Counted from the stretch's first letter, positions 32,282-41,868 are shown. The stretch is 64,000 bases of DNA from Rickettsiaceae bacterium (GCA_024236375.1 JACKKP010000004.1:1-64000), one strand, 5' to 3'. A program made the numbers and translations. The notes: generated from the sequence alone by a model not told the origin.

Positions 32282-32563
32282 ATGCAAGTCAGAATTTTCC
32301 AACCTACAAAATCATCTATTCAATCAGCTCCTAAATTTCAGCATAAATGGGTATTAGAATTTATAAAACCTATAGATGCACAGCACAAAGAAGATTTAAT
32401 GGGTAGAACTACCTCAAATTATACTTATGACCAAGTAAAATTATATTTTAATAACCTTAATGATGCTATTAATTATGCGAAAGAGCATCAATTAGAATAT
32501 GAAGTAATTGAGCATGTCAAACCTATCATCAAACCAAAAAGTTATGCGGCAAATTTTTATTAA
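32282..32563 (+). CDS. NDUFS4-like complex I accessory protein
   Basis: This 93-residue protein matches the ETC complex I subunit region (NDUFS4, mitochondrial 18 kDa AQDQ subunit), with W43-area KWVLEF, DLMGRTTS and the LYFNNLNDAINYAKEHQL segment. In alphaproteobacteria and mitochondria this subunit helps stabilise NADH dehydrogenase. It is divergent from xseB, 49 bases apart. Confidence 0.85.
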   Translation: MQVRIFQPTKSSIQSAPKFQHKWVLEFIKPIDAQHKEDLMGRTTSNYTYDQVKLYFNNLNDAINYAKEHQLEYEVIEHVKPIIKPKSYAANFY

Positions 32564-33129
32564 TTTTATAATTCAATGCTAGCTAGAATATAAGTGGGAT
32601 ATTATTAATTTTGAGAGACCACAAGCTCTTAACCATTAAATAAGTTCTGTGCTTACAGTCTCTGAAGGAAATTTCATTTCGAAATTTACTTATGAAATAA
32701 ACTTAGTAACCAATATTATTGTTGTTGGTTTTGTTGTTTATTTTGCTGCTGTTGTTGTCTTTGTTGCTGTTGTTGCTGTTGCTGTTGTTGTTTTTGTTGT
32801 TGTGGCATGATAAACCTCTTTATATTATTTAATTAATTAAAAAACCACATTTCGTTAACATGGTAACTAGATAGTAACATTTATTCATATTTGCTTTAAA
32901 TCTATTTTAAGCTTATCTAATAAATAGATAATTGATGTGATATAAAGAGCACTGCATTTATTTGTCTTCACCTATCATGTGATTTTTCAAATCATAGAAC
33001 AATTGTTGTATAAAAACTCCCTCAAGAATTTTTTTGATCTAATTAAACTTCAATTCATTAATTTTGTTACTAATTATTATATACCTCAGGTAAAATTTTA
33101 GTAAATTAATTAAGTATAAAATCAATATT
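32564..33129. other. 566-base gap with a poly-glutamine micro-ORF
   Basis: Apart from the minus-strand micro-ORF at 32716-32808 this AT-rich gap shows no gene, tRNA or repeat that I can support. It precedes the interrupted gene at 33130 and presumably holds its promoter. Confidence 0.55.
32716..32808 (-). CDS. Poly-glutamine micro-protein (30 residues)
   Basis: A short minus-strand frame starts with ATG at 32808 and stops at 32716. It encodes M-P followed almost only by glutamine (24 of 30 residues) with a few K, R and N. A Shine-Dalgarno-like AAGAGG at 32820-32815 sits 6 bases before the start. The mix of CAA and CAG codons argues against a plain trinucleotide expansion. I know no family for it, and it may be a simple repeat with a chance start. 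Confidence 0.4.
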   Translation of the reverse strand: MPQQQKQQQQQQQQQQRQQQQQNKQQNQQQ

Positions 33130-34074
33130 ATGCCTTCTAAATTTTTAAACCAATTCTCAAAAGACGAATTATTTTTCATTAATCTCTCTGATGATAATGA
33201 AAAAAATAATGCCGATCAAGCTTTAAAGCGGATGACCTCTTTATTAGTGAAAAATATTGGTAATATGGAGCTTAACGCTAGATCATATGAGGAATTAGAG
33301 CAAAATACTCAGCTGACTCCAGACCAAATTGATCAATTAAAGTTGATAGAAAGATGGACCTATAAAACTCCTACTGCTCAAGAAATTAAATCAATTGCTC
33401 TGAAAATCAAGTACGCAAAAGCACTATCAGAGCAAGGAATAGAATTATTACCAGAAGAAAAAATCTCACTTTTAGAACTAAAACAAATTAGTCGTTTCAG
33501 TTTACTGCTGGGCAAAAAAAATAGCTTTAAAGATCCTGAATCTGAGACAGCAAAAAAAAATTTTCTTGGATTTCCCGGGATTGAACCATTCTTACAGCAA
33601 ATGTACCAGCAATGTAATAATCAAGAATTATATGAAAATAAAGAATTTAAAGAATTTAAAGAATTTAAAGAATTATATGAAAATATGGTGATATGTGAAG
33701 AGCTGGCTGCAGATTTAAGGCAGAATATTTTTAAGGTTAATACATATCAAGCAGGAGATATATTAATCAGAGATCCTGCAAAAAGTGCTGTCATCGAAAA
33801 CGTAGCACAGCGAGGCACAAAAAAATATTTGCCCGTAACTATTCAAATTATTACCTCAGATAAAACTACAACAGATGCAAAAGCTAAATTCCTTGTAGCC
33901 GCAACTCAATTTGCAGAAAGTATGAAAAATTTATCAGCTAATATGACTGGACTTGATAGCAACCCCTCTGATATTAAGCCACTACCAGAGAATTTGACGC
34001 AAGTAACAAATACTCGTTTTGACACCTATAAGTCATCTGATGAAGCATTATTTTCTGCAACAGGGCATTGCTAA
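33130..34074 (+). pseudogene. Hypothetical gene truncated by the IS1-family element
   Basis: I do not recognise this protein. The frame runs 314 residues, but the last three residues and the stop codon come from the left end of the IS1 element that begins at 34064, so the native C-terminus is lost. The remaining part is helical and charged, with a 9-bp tandem repeat encoding EFK units (about residues 173-183). No signal peptide is seen. It may have been an effector or host-interaction gene; that is inference. The sequence after the element (34854 onward) shows no obvious continuation. Confidence 0.65.
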
Positions 34075-34127
34075 ATAAATATAGACAGGTATAAGGAAGG
34101 ATGGTATTGTGATGTTTTTGCGAGGTA

Positions 34128-34544
34128 GTGAAGATGATATTATGCAAGCATTGCGGTAGTGATAAATCAGTAAAAAATGGTGAAGTTAAGGGTAAACAAC
34201 GCTTTTTGTGCAAGTGCTGCGGAAAAACGTTTCGAGAGGGTGATAAACGAATTAAATATACAATTCAGCAACATATCAGAGTGGTAAAACTTTATACTGA
34301 AGGTGTTGGTTTGCGTTCTATAGAGAGATTAGAGAACATACCATCCTCTCTGCTTGTGCACTGGATTAGGGGTTTTGGCAAGGCGTTAAAAGAAAAGCTT
34401 TGCACCACTGAAGTTCCAAGTGATGCAAAAGAGATAGCTATCCTGGAGCTAGATGAGCTATATACTTATTATCAAAAAAAAGTCAAAGAGCCTACGTTTG
34501 GATTGCTGTGGACAGAAACAGGAATCAAATTATTGATATTGTAG
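34128..34544 (+). CDS. insA: IS1 transposase, InsA-like frame
   Basis: The frame starts with GTG at 34128 or ATG at 34134 and encodes a zinc-binding N-terminus with CKHC and CKCC pairs, and a helix-turn-helix (YTEGVGLRSIERL). By IS1 precedent it binds the element ends. A -1 shift at the A8 run 34474-34481 would join it to the InsB frame before the catalytic region. Confidence 0.82.
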   Translation: MKMILCKHCGSDKSVKNGEVKGKQRFLCKCCGKTFREGDKRIKYTIQQHIRVVKLYTEGVGLRSIERLENIPSSLLVHWIRGFGKALKEKLCTTEVPSDAKEIAILELDELYTYYQKKVKEPTFGLLWTETGIKLLIL

Positions 34545-34846
34545 TAAGTAAGATTCATAGCAAGCTTGTCTATGTCAGGATGGCTCAACGTTTGGAGCGC
34601 AAGGGTTACAAGGTTGAGATTATGTGTACTGATGGTTATTCAGGTTATGGTTATTATAAGTTGGCTAAGCAGCATGTTGTTACAAAAGCTGAAACATCAC
34701 TTGTTGAATCAAAAAATTCGTTAATTAGACATTATCTTGCTCGATTTCACAGAAATACCAAGCGTTATAGCAAATCTTTTGACATGATCCTAACCTCTAT
34801 CCTGATTCTCTTTTATAAAACCTTATTGCTCTCTATACTTATTTAA
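34482..34846 (+). CDS. insB: IS1 transposase, InsB-like catalytic frame
   Basis: Read in the -1 frame after the slippery run, it continues SQRAYVWIAVDRNR, the IS1 DDE start, then TDGYSGY and ETSLVESKNSLIRHYLARF near the end. The first ATG-type start is at 34508, but the natural product is the InsAB' frameshift fusion. The frame is open to the right end of the element, so it may be active. Confidence 0.8.
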
Positions 34847-34853
34847 CAATGCC

Positions 34854-35204
34854 GTAATTCTTGATATTAATTGTCTTGTCAAAATTTACTTGTTTCTTCT
34901 TAAATATAATTGATATTCTGTGCAGCGAATCTATAATTTTTGTACAAACTTCTTACTAATTTTGGATCAGTATATAATTCTTTACAATAGAGTATTGCTG
35001 AGGTGTGAGTAAGAGAAAAAGCTGTGTGCTAATCTCAAACGCTGGGTCAACTGATATTTACCTTACATGGAAGACTTACATCAAGCGATTTCTTTTTCTT
35101 TAAATGCAATACTCTATTGTAAACGACTATGGCATTGTTAACAAAATAATTTTAAAAGTATAGGAGAAGTGGTATGCTAATTGAACAATAGAGAGGATTC
35201 AATT
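34854..35204. other. Spacer and MITE between the two insertion sequences
   Basis: About 120 AT-rich bases without a recognisable gene lie between IS1 and MITE copy 2. After the MITE comes the left end of the IS5-family element, including its leader and the ribosome binding site GAGAGG before the ORF at 35205. Confidence 0.7.
34974..35130 (+). repeat. MITE-like element, copy 2
   Basis: A 157-bp copy with ends TTTACAATAGAGTATTGC at left and the complement at right, same orientation as copy 1. Its right end (CGACTAT) directly meets the IS5-family element. The inverted copy 3 abuts the other side of that element with the mirror sequence ATAGTCG. Confidence 0.85.
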
Positions 35205-35579
35205 ATGAGAGAAGAGAGAAAATATCCAATAAAAGAAGGGAGATTCAAGGAGTTAATAGAGCCATTTTTAGAGGAAGCGAAACAAAAACTAGGTAGACCT
35301 ACGAAAGTGAGTAATTACAATTTTTTTTGTGGAGTGCTATATATTTTAAGGACTGGTGTATCATGGAGAGATCTACCTGAGGAATATGGCAATTGGCATA
35401 CGATTTATACCAGATATAAAAGATGGAGTGAGAAAGGGTTCTTTTGGAAGTTATTATATTATTTGCAAAGCCTTAAAGAGATAGCGATAGATATAATCTT
35501 CGTTGATGGTTCAATTGTGCCGTTGCACAGACATGGGGGAGGCGCTTTAAAAAAAGAGAGGAGCACAAGCGACCGGTAG
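35205..35579 (+). CDS. IS5-family transposase, N-terminal frame
   Basis: The ATG at 35205 follows GAGAGG by 8 bases. The frame encodes the DUF4096-type N-terminus (NYNFFCGVLYILRTGVSWRDLP) and the first catalytic aspartate in DIIFVDGS. It runs into a wrong frame after the A7 run 35549-35555. A one-base change or slippage there joins it to the next frame. Confidence 0.82.
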   Translation: MREERKYPIKEGRFKELIEPFLEEAKQKLGRPTKVSNYNFFCGVLYILRTGVSWRDLPEEYGNWHTIYTRYKRWSEKGFFWKLLYYLQSLKEIAIDIIFVDGSIVPLHRHGGGALKKERSTSDR

Positions 35580-35604
35580 AGGAAGAAAGGGTTTAGGCAC
35601 AACT

Positions 35605-36012
35605 ATGCACGTTGCAATTAGTGACCACTCGGTTGTAGCTTGTAAACTGTTTCCAGCGCAAAGACAAGATTGTAAAAGCTTTGAAGAGCTTAACCAAGAA
35701 CTGCCGTGGGATAAAATAAAATACCTTGTGGCCGACAAGGGGTACGACACTGCAAATGTTAGGAGTATTATTAAATCACACGGAGTGACTCCTGTAATAC
35801 CATTTAAAGGAGTTTATTTACCAGAGGATTCCGTATTAACTCCTGAAGATTTTTATGACGTTAAACTATACAAAAAACGTAATATCATTGAGCGCTTCTT
35901 TGGTAGATTAAAGGAAAATAAGAGGATCGCTATGAGATTTGATAAAATGGATCACTCTTTCCTTAGCTTCATAGCTCTTGCTATCGCTAAATTATTCAAA
36001 TTATTTTGTTAA
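35605..36012 (+). CDS. IS5-family transposase, C-terminal frame
   Basis: The frame encodes the rest of the DDE domain: VADKGYDTANVR with the second aspartate and NIIERFFGRLKENKRIAMRFDK with the catalytic glutamate. Its open frame begins upstream of 35605 (GAQATGRGRKGLGTT), so it is meant to be fused to the first frame. Whether the shift is programmed or a disabling mutation cannot be told from one copy. Confidence 0.82.
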   Translation: MHVAISDHSVVACKLFPAQRQDCKSFEELNQELPWDKIKYLVADKGYDTANVRSIIKSHGVTPVIPFKGVYLPEDSVLTPEDFYDVKLYKKRNIIERFFGRLKENKRIAMRFDKMDHSFLSFIALAIAKLFKLFC

Positions 36013-36019
36013 CAATGCC

Positions 36020-36178
36020 ATAGTCGTTTACAATAGAGTATTGCATTTAAGAAAAAAAAGAAATTGCTTGATATAAGTCTTCCATGTAAGGTAAATTTTT
36101 GTTGATCCAGCGTTTGAGATTAGCACACAGCTTTTTCTCTTACTCACACCACAGCAATACTCTATTGTAAAGAACTAT
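36020..36178 (-). repeat. MITE-like element, copy 3, inverted
   Basis: The reverse complement of copy 2 with few differences. Without the IS5-family element and one TA, copies 2 and 3 would meet head to head in a palindrome of about 310 bp. It ends 14 bases from the stop of the symporter-kinase gene and could form a strong hairpin in transcripts reading through it. Confidence 0.82.
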
Positions 36179-36192
36179 AAAATTATGCCCTA

Positions 36193-39090
36193 TCAATCTC
36201 TTTGACTTAATAATTCACGCAGCATTTTTCCAGTTGGCATTGGTAATGTGACTTCGAAAATAGTATAACCACCGCTACTTCTTACTGTTATATTCCCTTC
36301 ATGAGCTTCCACTGCAGATTTACATAATGCAAGGCCAATACCGCGTCCTTCAGCCTTACTCTTCATCCCCATTTTGAATGGTGTGAATATATCATATATA
36401 TCATATTCATTAATCCCGATACCTTCATCTTGTACAGTGATTATTGCTTTACCTTCTTCGCTTCTCACGTCCACTTCAATTGTCCCTTTCTCACTAAATT
36501 TTATCGAGTTTATTATTAAATTATCTATTACCTGCTTCATATAATTTGGATCTATCCATACTAGTAATTCAGGCTCTACCTTCATTCTGATATTCAGCTG
36601 CTTATCTCTTAAATATATCTTAGCACATCTCGTTATTCTTTCTTTCACTAACTCACCTAAGTTCATTAACGTTTTCCTTAACTGAACTTTTTTCACATCC
36701 AGCATCATTAGATCAAGCATATTCATTATCATACTAGATAACCTAGCTGAATTTTTTAGTACCTCATCTGATAATTCTTTGAGTTCTTCTTTACTAAATT
36801 TATGCAAACTATCAGATAATAACTCTGCAAAATTCATTACATTCCCTACCGGCAGTCGCAATTCGTGTGTAACATTATTTAATATCTTTTGTGATGTAGC
36901 GCCTAATCTTTCTATCTCTGCTTCCTGATCATCCACTCTTTCTTTAAAGAACCCTACCTTGTCATTTAAATTTTCTACAACTTGTTCTAAATTACTTATC
37001 TTATTAGTTTGCTCCCCGATTTGACCATTTAAAAAAATTACTTCTCTTTTCAAACTACCTGCAACTTTTTCTGTCTCTTTTATATATTCTTGCTGAGGCT
37101 TTATAAAGATCATTAACACTGCACCTATTAACATAGTCACATATATTGAGATAAAGCCAGGAGAACCAAAACTGATATCTAATGTGTGTATATCGCCAAA
37201 AAATGAATATAATTTCAAAGCAAGATAAAAACCTAACATAATTGACAGAATCGACACTTTCCACCCAAGTAAAATCGGTATTAATAATAAATTTACTGTA
37301 AAAACTGCAAATTGTAGGTTGTCAAAATTACTCACTAATAAGAAAAAACTATTGAGTATTATCATTATGACAAACACTACTATAGGCCACAATATATTAG
37401 CAATTATTTCCTTATATTTTGCATTGATATAACGTGGCCAAATTGGATATATAGCAAATAACATGCCACTAATTATCATTCCCTGATAAATTGCCAACAT
37501 TATGTTGCTCGATTCAATTGGTAAAACATTATATGTGACATACATTGTGTTAATAGTAAAAATGATGATGTAAATACCAAATCCCAGGAAAAATAACTCA
37601 TTATTTAAGAGCCGCAAATTATTTATGCCAAATTTTTCTTTGTAATAACTATACTGAAGTAAGTTTCTGGAGCTTCTGACTATATTTGCGATAAAAGGCG
37701 GATCTTGTGATTGTATCCACCCCCCCTCTTGCCCTAATAAATAGTGACTACTAATTAAGCATATACCATTTGCAGCCATCGCTACTACTATTCCATTTGC
37801 CTGTATCGATGTCATATTCCAAATGCTTACCATCAGAAAACCAGCAATCATACCAATTAATGTAGAGGTTTTCGTAGTTCTAAAACCTAGTACAGTCAAC
37901 ATAAAAGGTACCGTAACGACCGGCATATAAAAACTATTTGCTGATAATACAATTTCTAAAAGATTATCTGCGTATAATGCCAAAATTATCCCTCCAATAC
38001 CTAAAATACCAGCAAAAATTTTGGTTATTATTAATTCATTTTTTTCTTTAAAATTAAGAGGTTTGCATACATCATTCACAAACAAGACAGATGAAGAATT
38101 AATACTAGAATCAGCGCTAGACATTACCATTGCTATTATTCCAATGATCATAAGACCTTTAAGACCTGTATAGGTATAATTATCTATTATATATCCAAAT
38201 AATTTGTCATATTCTAAGTCTGGGGAAATATTAAAGAGTAAAAATGGGATCCATTGACTCGATATTATGACCAAAGCCACTATAGCGCTAGAAAACAGAA
38301 ATGATTTCTTACTTTGAAAGACATCTTTCCCCATGCTTATTCTCTGAAAAATACACGGTTTCATGCCAGGGATAGCAAAATACATTCCTAACGAAATCAT
38401 CGACCATATATTAGGGTTGTCTAAACTTAACACATGTGAAAAACTGAATTTCGGATCTAAAGTAATATTATTAAAGGAAAATCCCTTATAATAAGCATGA
38501 TTCCATATCATAACTCCTACAATCGGCACCGCAAAACCAAATGTAAAAAACTGAAATATATCAGTAAATGTTACGGCTTTTATTCCTCCAAAAGCTGAGT
38601 ATAAAGTGACAATAGAAGCTGCTATTATTATTCCTTCCAAAGCTGAAATCCCAGTAAAATAGCTTGTTATACCACCAAACACCTTAAATTGAACAGCAAT
38701 TCCTCCAATTGAACTTATGATGCCAGCGATAGCTATTATGACCCGGATTTGTGTTCCATATAATTCGCCCATCGATTCTGCAATTGAGACTTTACCAATA
38801 AATTCCTTCATTCGGGGTATGAATATGTAGGCCATTACAAGAAAAGATAAGGCTTCTCCATAAACTGGTATAGCATAATATAATCCTTCTGAATAAGTGC
38901 ATGATAAATCCAAAAAGAAAGAAGATCCACCGATCCAAGTAGCAACAAGTGTCGCGATCAGTGCTCCTGTAGAAAATTTTCTGTCGCCTAATGCATAATC
39001 TCTGATATTTTTTATGGACCGGCCATATCCGAGTCCTATAACCAAAGTAGTTAACAAAAATATTATTACTATTAATATATCGAAATTCAT
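36193..39090 (-). CDS. Sodium/solute symporter fused to a sensor histidine kinase
   Basis: A 965-residue protein. Residues 1 to about 480 form an SSS family (PutP-like) transporter, starting GLGYGRSIKNIRDYALGDRKFSTG, followed by further membrane segments to about 655. A coiled coil (660-735) leads to a kinase core: H742 in THELRLP, N857/N861, DEGIG (888-892), GRGIG (915-919). The layout recalls CbrA. The transporter part may sense or carry a solute such as proline. No response regulator is adjacent; ctrA at 53.7 kb is the only one in the window. Confidence 0.9.
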   Translation of the reverse strand: MNFDILIVIIFLLTTLVIGLGYGRSIKNIRDYALGDRKFSTGALIATLVATWIGGSSFFLDLSCTYSEGLYYAIPVYGEALSFLVMAYIFIPRMKEFIGKVSIAESMGELYGTQIRVIIAIAGIISSIGGIAVQFKVFGGITSYFTGISALEGIIIAASIVTLYSAFGGIKAVTFTDIFQFFTFGFAVPIVGVMIWNHAYYKGFSFNNITLDPKFSFSHVLSLDNPNIWSMISLGMYFAIPGMKPCIFQRISMGKDVFQSKKSFLFSSAIVALVIISSQWIPFLLFNISPDLEYDKLFGYIIDNYTYTGLKGLMIIGIIAMVMSSADSSINSSSVLFVNDVCKPLNFKEKNELIITKIFAGILGIGGIILALYADNLLEIVLSANSFYMPVVTVPFMLTVLGFRTTKTSTLIGMIAGFLMVSIWNMTSIQANGIVVAMAANGICLISSHYLLGQEGGWIQSQDPPFIANIVRSSRNLLQYSYYKEKFGINNLRLLNNELFFLGFGIYIIIFTINTMYVTYNVLPIESSNIMLAIYQGMIISGMLFAIYPIWPRYINAKYKEIIANILWPIVVFVIMIILNSFFLLVSNFDNLQFAVFTVNLLLIPILLGWKVSILSIMLGFYLALKLYSFFGDIHTLDISFGSPGFISIYVTMLIGAVLMIFIKPQQEYIKETEKVAGSLKREVIFLNGQIGEQTNKISNLEQVVENLNDKVGFFKERVDDQEAEIERLGATSQKILNNVTHELRLPVGNVMNFAELLSDSLHKFSKEELKELSDEVLKNSARLSSMIMNMLDLMMLDVKKVQLRKTLMNLGELVKERITRCAKIYLRDKQLNIRMKVEPELLVWIDPNYMKQVIDNLIINSIKFSEKGTIEVDVRSEEGKAIITVQDEGIGINEYDIYDIFTPFKMGMKSKAEGRGIGLALCKSAVEAHEGNITVRSSGGYTIFEVTLPMPTGKMLRELLSQRD

Positions 39091-39243
39091 CTACACTATT
39101 TTATAAATTATAATTAATACTTAAAAAATAAAATATTAATTATAAAATAACAAGTGTTAATTTCAACCACAGACAAAATAAGTTATTTTTATTCACAAAT
39201 TACTTTAGATATAAACCCATAGAGTCATTAGGGTTTGCAGGTC

Positions 39244-41868
39244 TTAATGAACATCATACCAACTATTTCCTGACTTGATATCCACTTTAAGGTGTAAAAT
39301 ATCTGTCTTTGTTTTAATTGGCTCTTCCATAGCAGATTTAATCAAAGGCATTACTATATTTACTTCATCCTCTGGAGCTTCAAAAATTAGTTCGTCATGA
39401 ACTTGCAAAATCATTTTTGTTTTAAAATTTTGTTTGTTAATTAGATCAGCACAATTAATCATTGCTATTTTGACTATATCTGCAGCTAGACCTTGCATAG
39501 GGGCATTAATTGCAGCACGCTGAGCAAATGAACGTAATGCATGGTTTTTATCATTAATAGCAGGAAGGAAAAACTTGCGCCCCAATAAATTAGTCACAAA
39601 ACCGTTCTGTTTTGCAAATTCTATTGTATCATTCATGTATTTTTCAATGCCAGGGTACTCATTGAAATATAATCTTATATACTCACTCGCTGCTTTCTGA
39701 CCAATATTTAATTGATTAGCCAAACCAAAACTACTAATACCATAAATAATACCAAAATTAATTGCTTTTGCTTTGCGCCTAATTTCTGGAGTTATATCTT
39801 TTATAGGAATTTTAAAAATTTGACTGGCAGTATGTGTATGCACATCAATGCCATGTTTGAAAGATTCTTTTAAAGAATTTATATTAGCTACATAGCTAAG
39901 TATACGCAGCTCAATTTGCGAATAATCAGCTGATATCAACTTATAACCTGCCTTTGCTGTGAATGCCGCCCTTACCTTTTCACCTTCTAAAGTACGAATT
40001 GGTATATTTTGTAAATTTGGATTTACTGAACTCAGGCGTGAAGTACTCGTCAAGCATTGCATAAAGGTAGTATGTACTCTACTGTTCTGATCAACTTGTT
40101 TAGGCAAACTATCAATATATGTATTTTTTAATTTAGATAAATGCCTATATTCTAATAATAAATCAGCAATTTTATGACCAGCTAATTTCAATTTTTCTAA
40201 AATATCTACATTTGTAGTATAGGATTGAGATTTAGTTTGCAATTTACCAAATGGTAATTTTAGCTCCTCGAATAAAATCACTCCTAATTGTTTTGGCGAA
40301 GCGATATTAAATTCTCTACCAGCTTCTAAGTGAATCATTTGCTCTAATTTCGTAATTTTATGCTCTAATTCTGTAGATAACTGTTGTAGGTAAGGTATAT
40401 TAACATTAATACCTTCATTTTCCATATTTTTAAGTATTGGATATAAAGGTAAGTCAATGTCTTTATATAAATGTAAATGTTTTTGTTTGATTAGTTCTTG
40501 CACGAGCAAATTGTAGCACTCAATATATCCACATATTGTATCCTCACCTATATCACGCCCTAATATATCATTGATAGTGCGGTCTTTATTACCAGCATTA
40601 AGAACATAATCCATAATCATTATATCTTCTGCCGCTTTTATTTCATAATTCAGAATTTTTTCCAAATTTTTTGCATCCCAAACAATTTTCTTGATCGACA
40701 AATCTGAAATAAGTTCATAGAGCTTATCTTGTATTGTCGTATGATCAGATTTATTTTCAGCATAGCTAAAAATATCTTCTTGATACTTGAGTTCAACTCC
40801 AAGTTCTATTTCGTAAATATTTCTACCATCATATATTACAAATAAATTATCTCTTACATCAAAAGCAAAAACTCCTGTTTTTTCTATAAATTTTGTAAAA
40901 TCATCTAACTGGTTAATTTCAGAAATTCTGATTTTTGCTTTAGTAGTAAGTGGTTTTGGGGAAGTATGATCAGCATCTGTGTTAGGTAATATTTTCAAAT
41001 TAAAAAGTGTTTCAATACGTTTATGTAATGACTTGAAACCATTTTCATTAATGAAATTTGATAATTTTTCTGTAGATGTCGCAGTCCAAATAAAATCAGC
41101 TAGTTCAGCATTTATTTCAACTTTCTCATTGAGACCAACTAATTTCCAAGATAATAATGCATCTTCTTTATAATCAGTAAAAAGTTGTTGGTGACGTGGA
41201 CTTAATTTATTTATAGAGTTTAAAATTCCTCTTAAGTCACCATATTCTCTTATAAGCTGTGACGCAGTTTTTGGTCCAATTCCAGGGATACCAGGTATAT
41301 TATCAGACTTGTCACCTATTAAAGCTTGTACTTCTCTTACCTTATCTGCGCCTACACCAAACTTGTTTATGATATCATTTTCTTCAATATATTTATATTT
41401 TACTGGGTCATATAATTTTATATTTTTACCTGTTAATTGCATTAAATCTTTATCACCTGATATAATAATCGCCGGGTGATTTTGCGTCTCAAATTTACGC
41501 GCAATAGTAGCAATGATATCGTCAGCCTCATAACCTTGCTTTGATAAACAAGCAAAATTTAAAGCTTTAGCTGCTTCTTGAATCATTTTCAATTGATGTT
41601 TCAAGTCATCAGAAATGGGAGGTCTGTTTGCTTTGTAATTATTATATAAATCATGTCTGAAATTTGTACCTTCATGATCTAATACTATTACAGCATACTT
41701 AGGATTAAAGTCCATCAGTACTTTTAACAACATGGAAGTGAATCCATATATTGCGCCGACTGGATCGCCCTTAGGTGAAGTGAGAGGAGGTTGTACATGA
41801 TATGCTCTAAATATAAAACCATATCCATCTATAATTAACAATGGATCCTTTTGTTTTATATCACTCAT
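39244..41868 (-). CDS. polA: DNA polymerase I
   Basis: PolA fills gaps and removes RNA primers in repair and lagging-strand synthesis. The 874-residue protein has an intact 5'-3' nuclease (1-300, with GYEADDIIAT and GDKSDNIPGIPGIG), a middle domain, and an intact polymerase with SADYSQIELRIL, RRKAKAINFGIIYG and VHDE (823-826). In the middle domain the 3'-5' exonuclease residues look lost: the DxE motif reads DVR and the later aspartates are absent. Its start overlaps the 3' end of the upstream gene by 4 bases. Confidence 0.95.
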   Translation of the reverse strand: MSDIKQKDPLLIIDGYGFIFRAYHVQPPLTSPKGDPVGAIYGFTSMLLKVLMDFNPKYAVIVLDHEGTNFRHDLYNNYKANRPPISDDLKHQLKMIQEAAKALNFACLSKQGYEADDIIATIARKFETQNHPAIIISGDKDLMQLTGKNIKLYDPVKYKYIEENDIINKFGVGADKVREVQALIGDKSDNIPGIPGIGPKTASQLIREYGDLRGILNSINKLSPRHQQLFTDYKEDALLSWKLVGLNEKVEINAELADFIWTATSTEKLSNFINENGFKSLHKRIETLFNLKILPNTDADHTSPKPLTTKAKIRISEINQLDDFTKFIEKTGVFAFDVRDNLFVIYDGRNIYEIELGVELKYQEDIFSYAENKSDHTTIQDKLYELISDLSIKKIVWDAKNLEKILNYEIKAAEDIMIMDYVLNAGNKDRTINDILGRDIGEDTICGYIECYNLLVQELIKQKHLHLYKDIDLPLYPILKNMENEGINVNIPYLQQLSTELEHKITKLEQMIHLEAGREFNIASPKQLGVILFEELKLPFGKLQTKSQSYTTNVDILEKLKLAGHKIADLLLEYRHLSKLKNTYIDSLPKQVDQNSRVHTTFMQCLTSTSRLSSVNPNLQNIPIRTLEGEKVRAAFTAKAGYKLISADYSQIELRILSYVANINSLKESFKHGIDVHTHTASQIFKIPIKDITPEIRRKAKAINFGIIYGISSFGLANQLNIGQKAASEYIRLYFNEYPGIEKYMNDTIEFAKQNGFVTNLLGRKFFLPAINDKNHALRSFAQRAAINAPMQGLAADIVKIAMINCADLINKQNFKTKMILQVHDELIFEAPEDEVNIVMPLIKSAMEEPIKTKTDILHLKVDIKSGNSWYDVH

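Larger units (their letters stand above)
34064..34853 (+). mobile_element. IS1-family insertion sequence
   Basis: A 790-bp element with terminal inverted repeats: GGCATTGCTAAATAAATATA at the left and the complement of GGCATTGTTAAATAAGTATA at the right. It carries InsA-like and InsB-like frames joined by a slippery A8 run (34474-34481), as in IS1. I see no clear 8-9 bp target duplication, so it may be old or one flank may have been rearranged. It interrupts the gene at 33130. Confidence 0.88.
35130..36020 (+). mobile_element. IS5-family insertion sequence, two-frame transposase
   Basis: An element of about 891 bp with perfect terminal inverted repeats of about 23 bp beginning TGGCATTGTTAACAAAA. 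It is flanked by TA on both sides (35128-35129 and 36021-36022), which fits IS5-family members that duplicate TA. The transposase is split into two frames at an A7 run (35549-35555). The stop codon of the second frame lies in the right terminal repeat. The element separates two inverted MITE copies. Confidence 0.88.
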
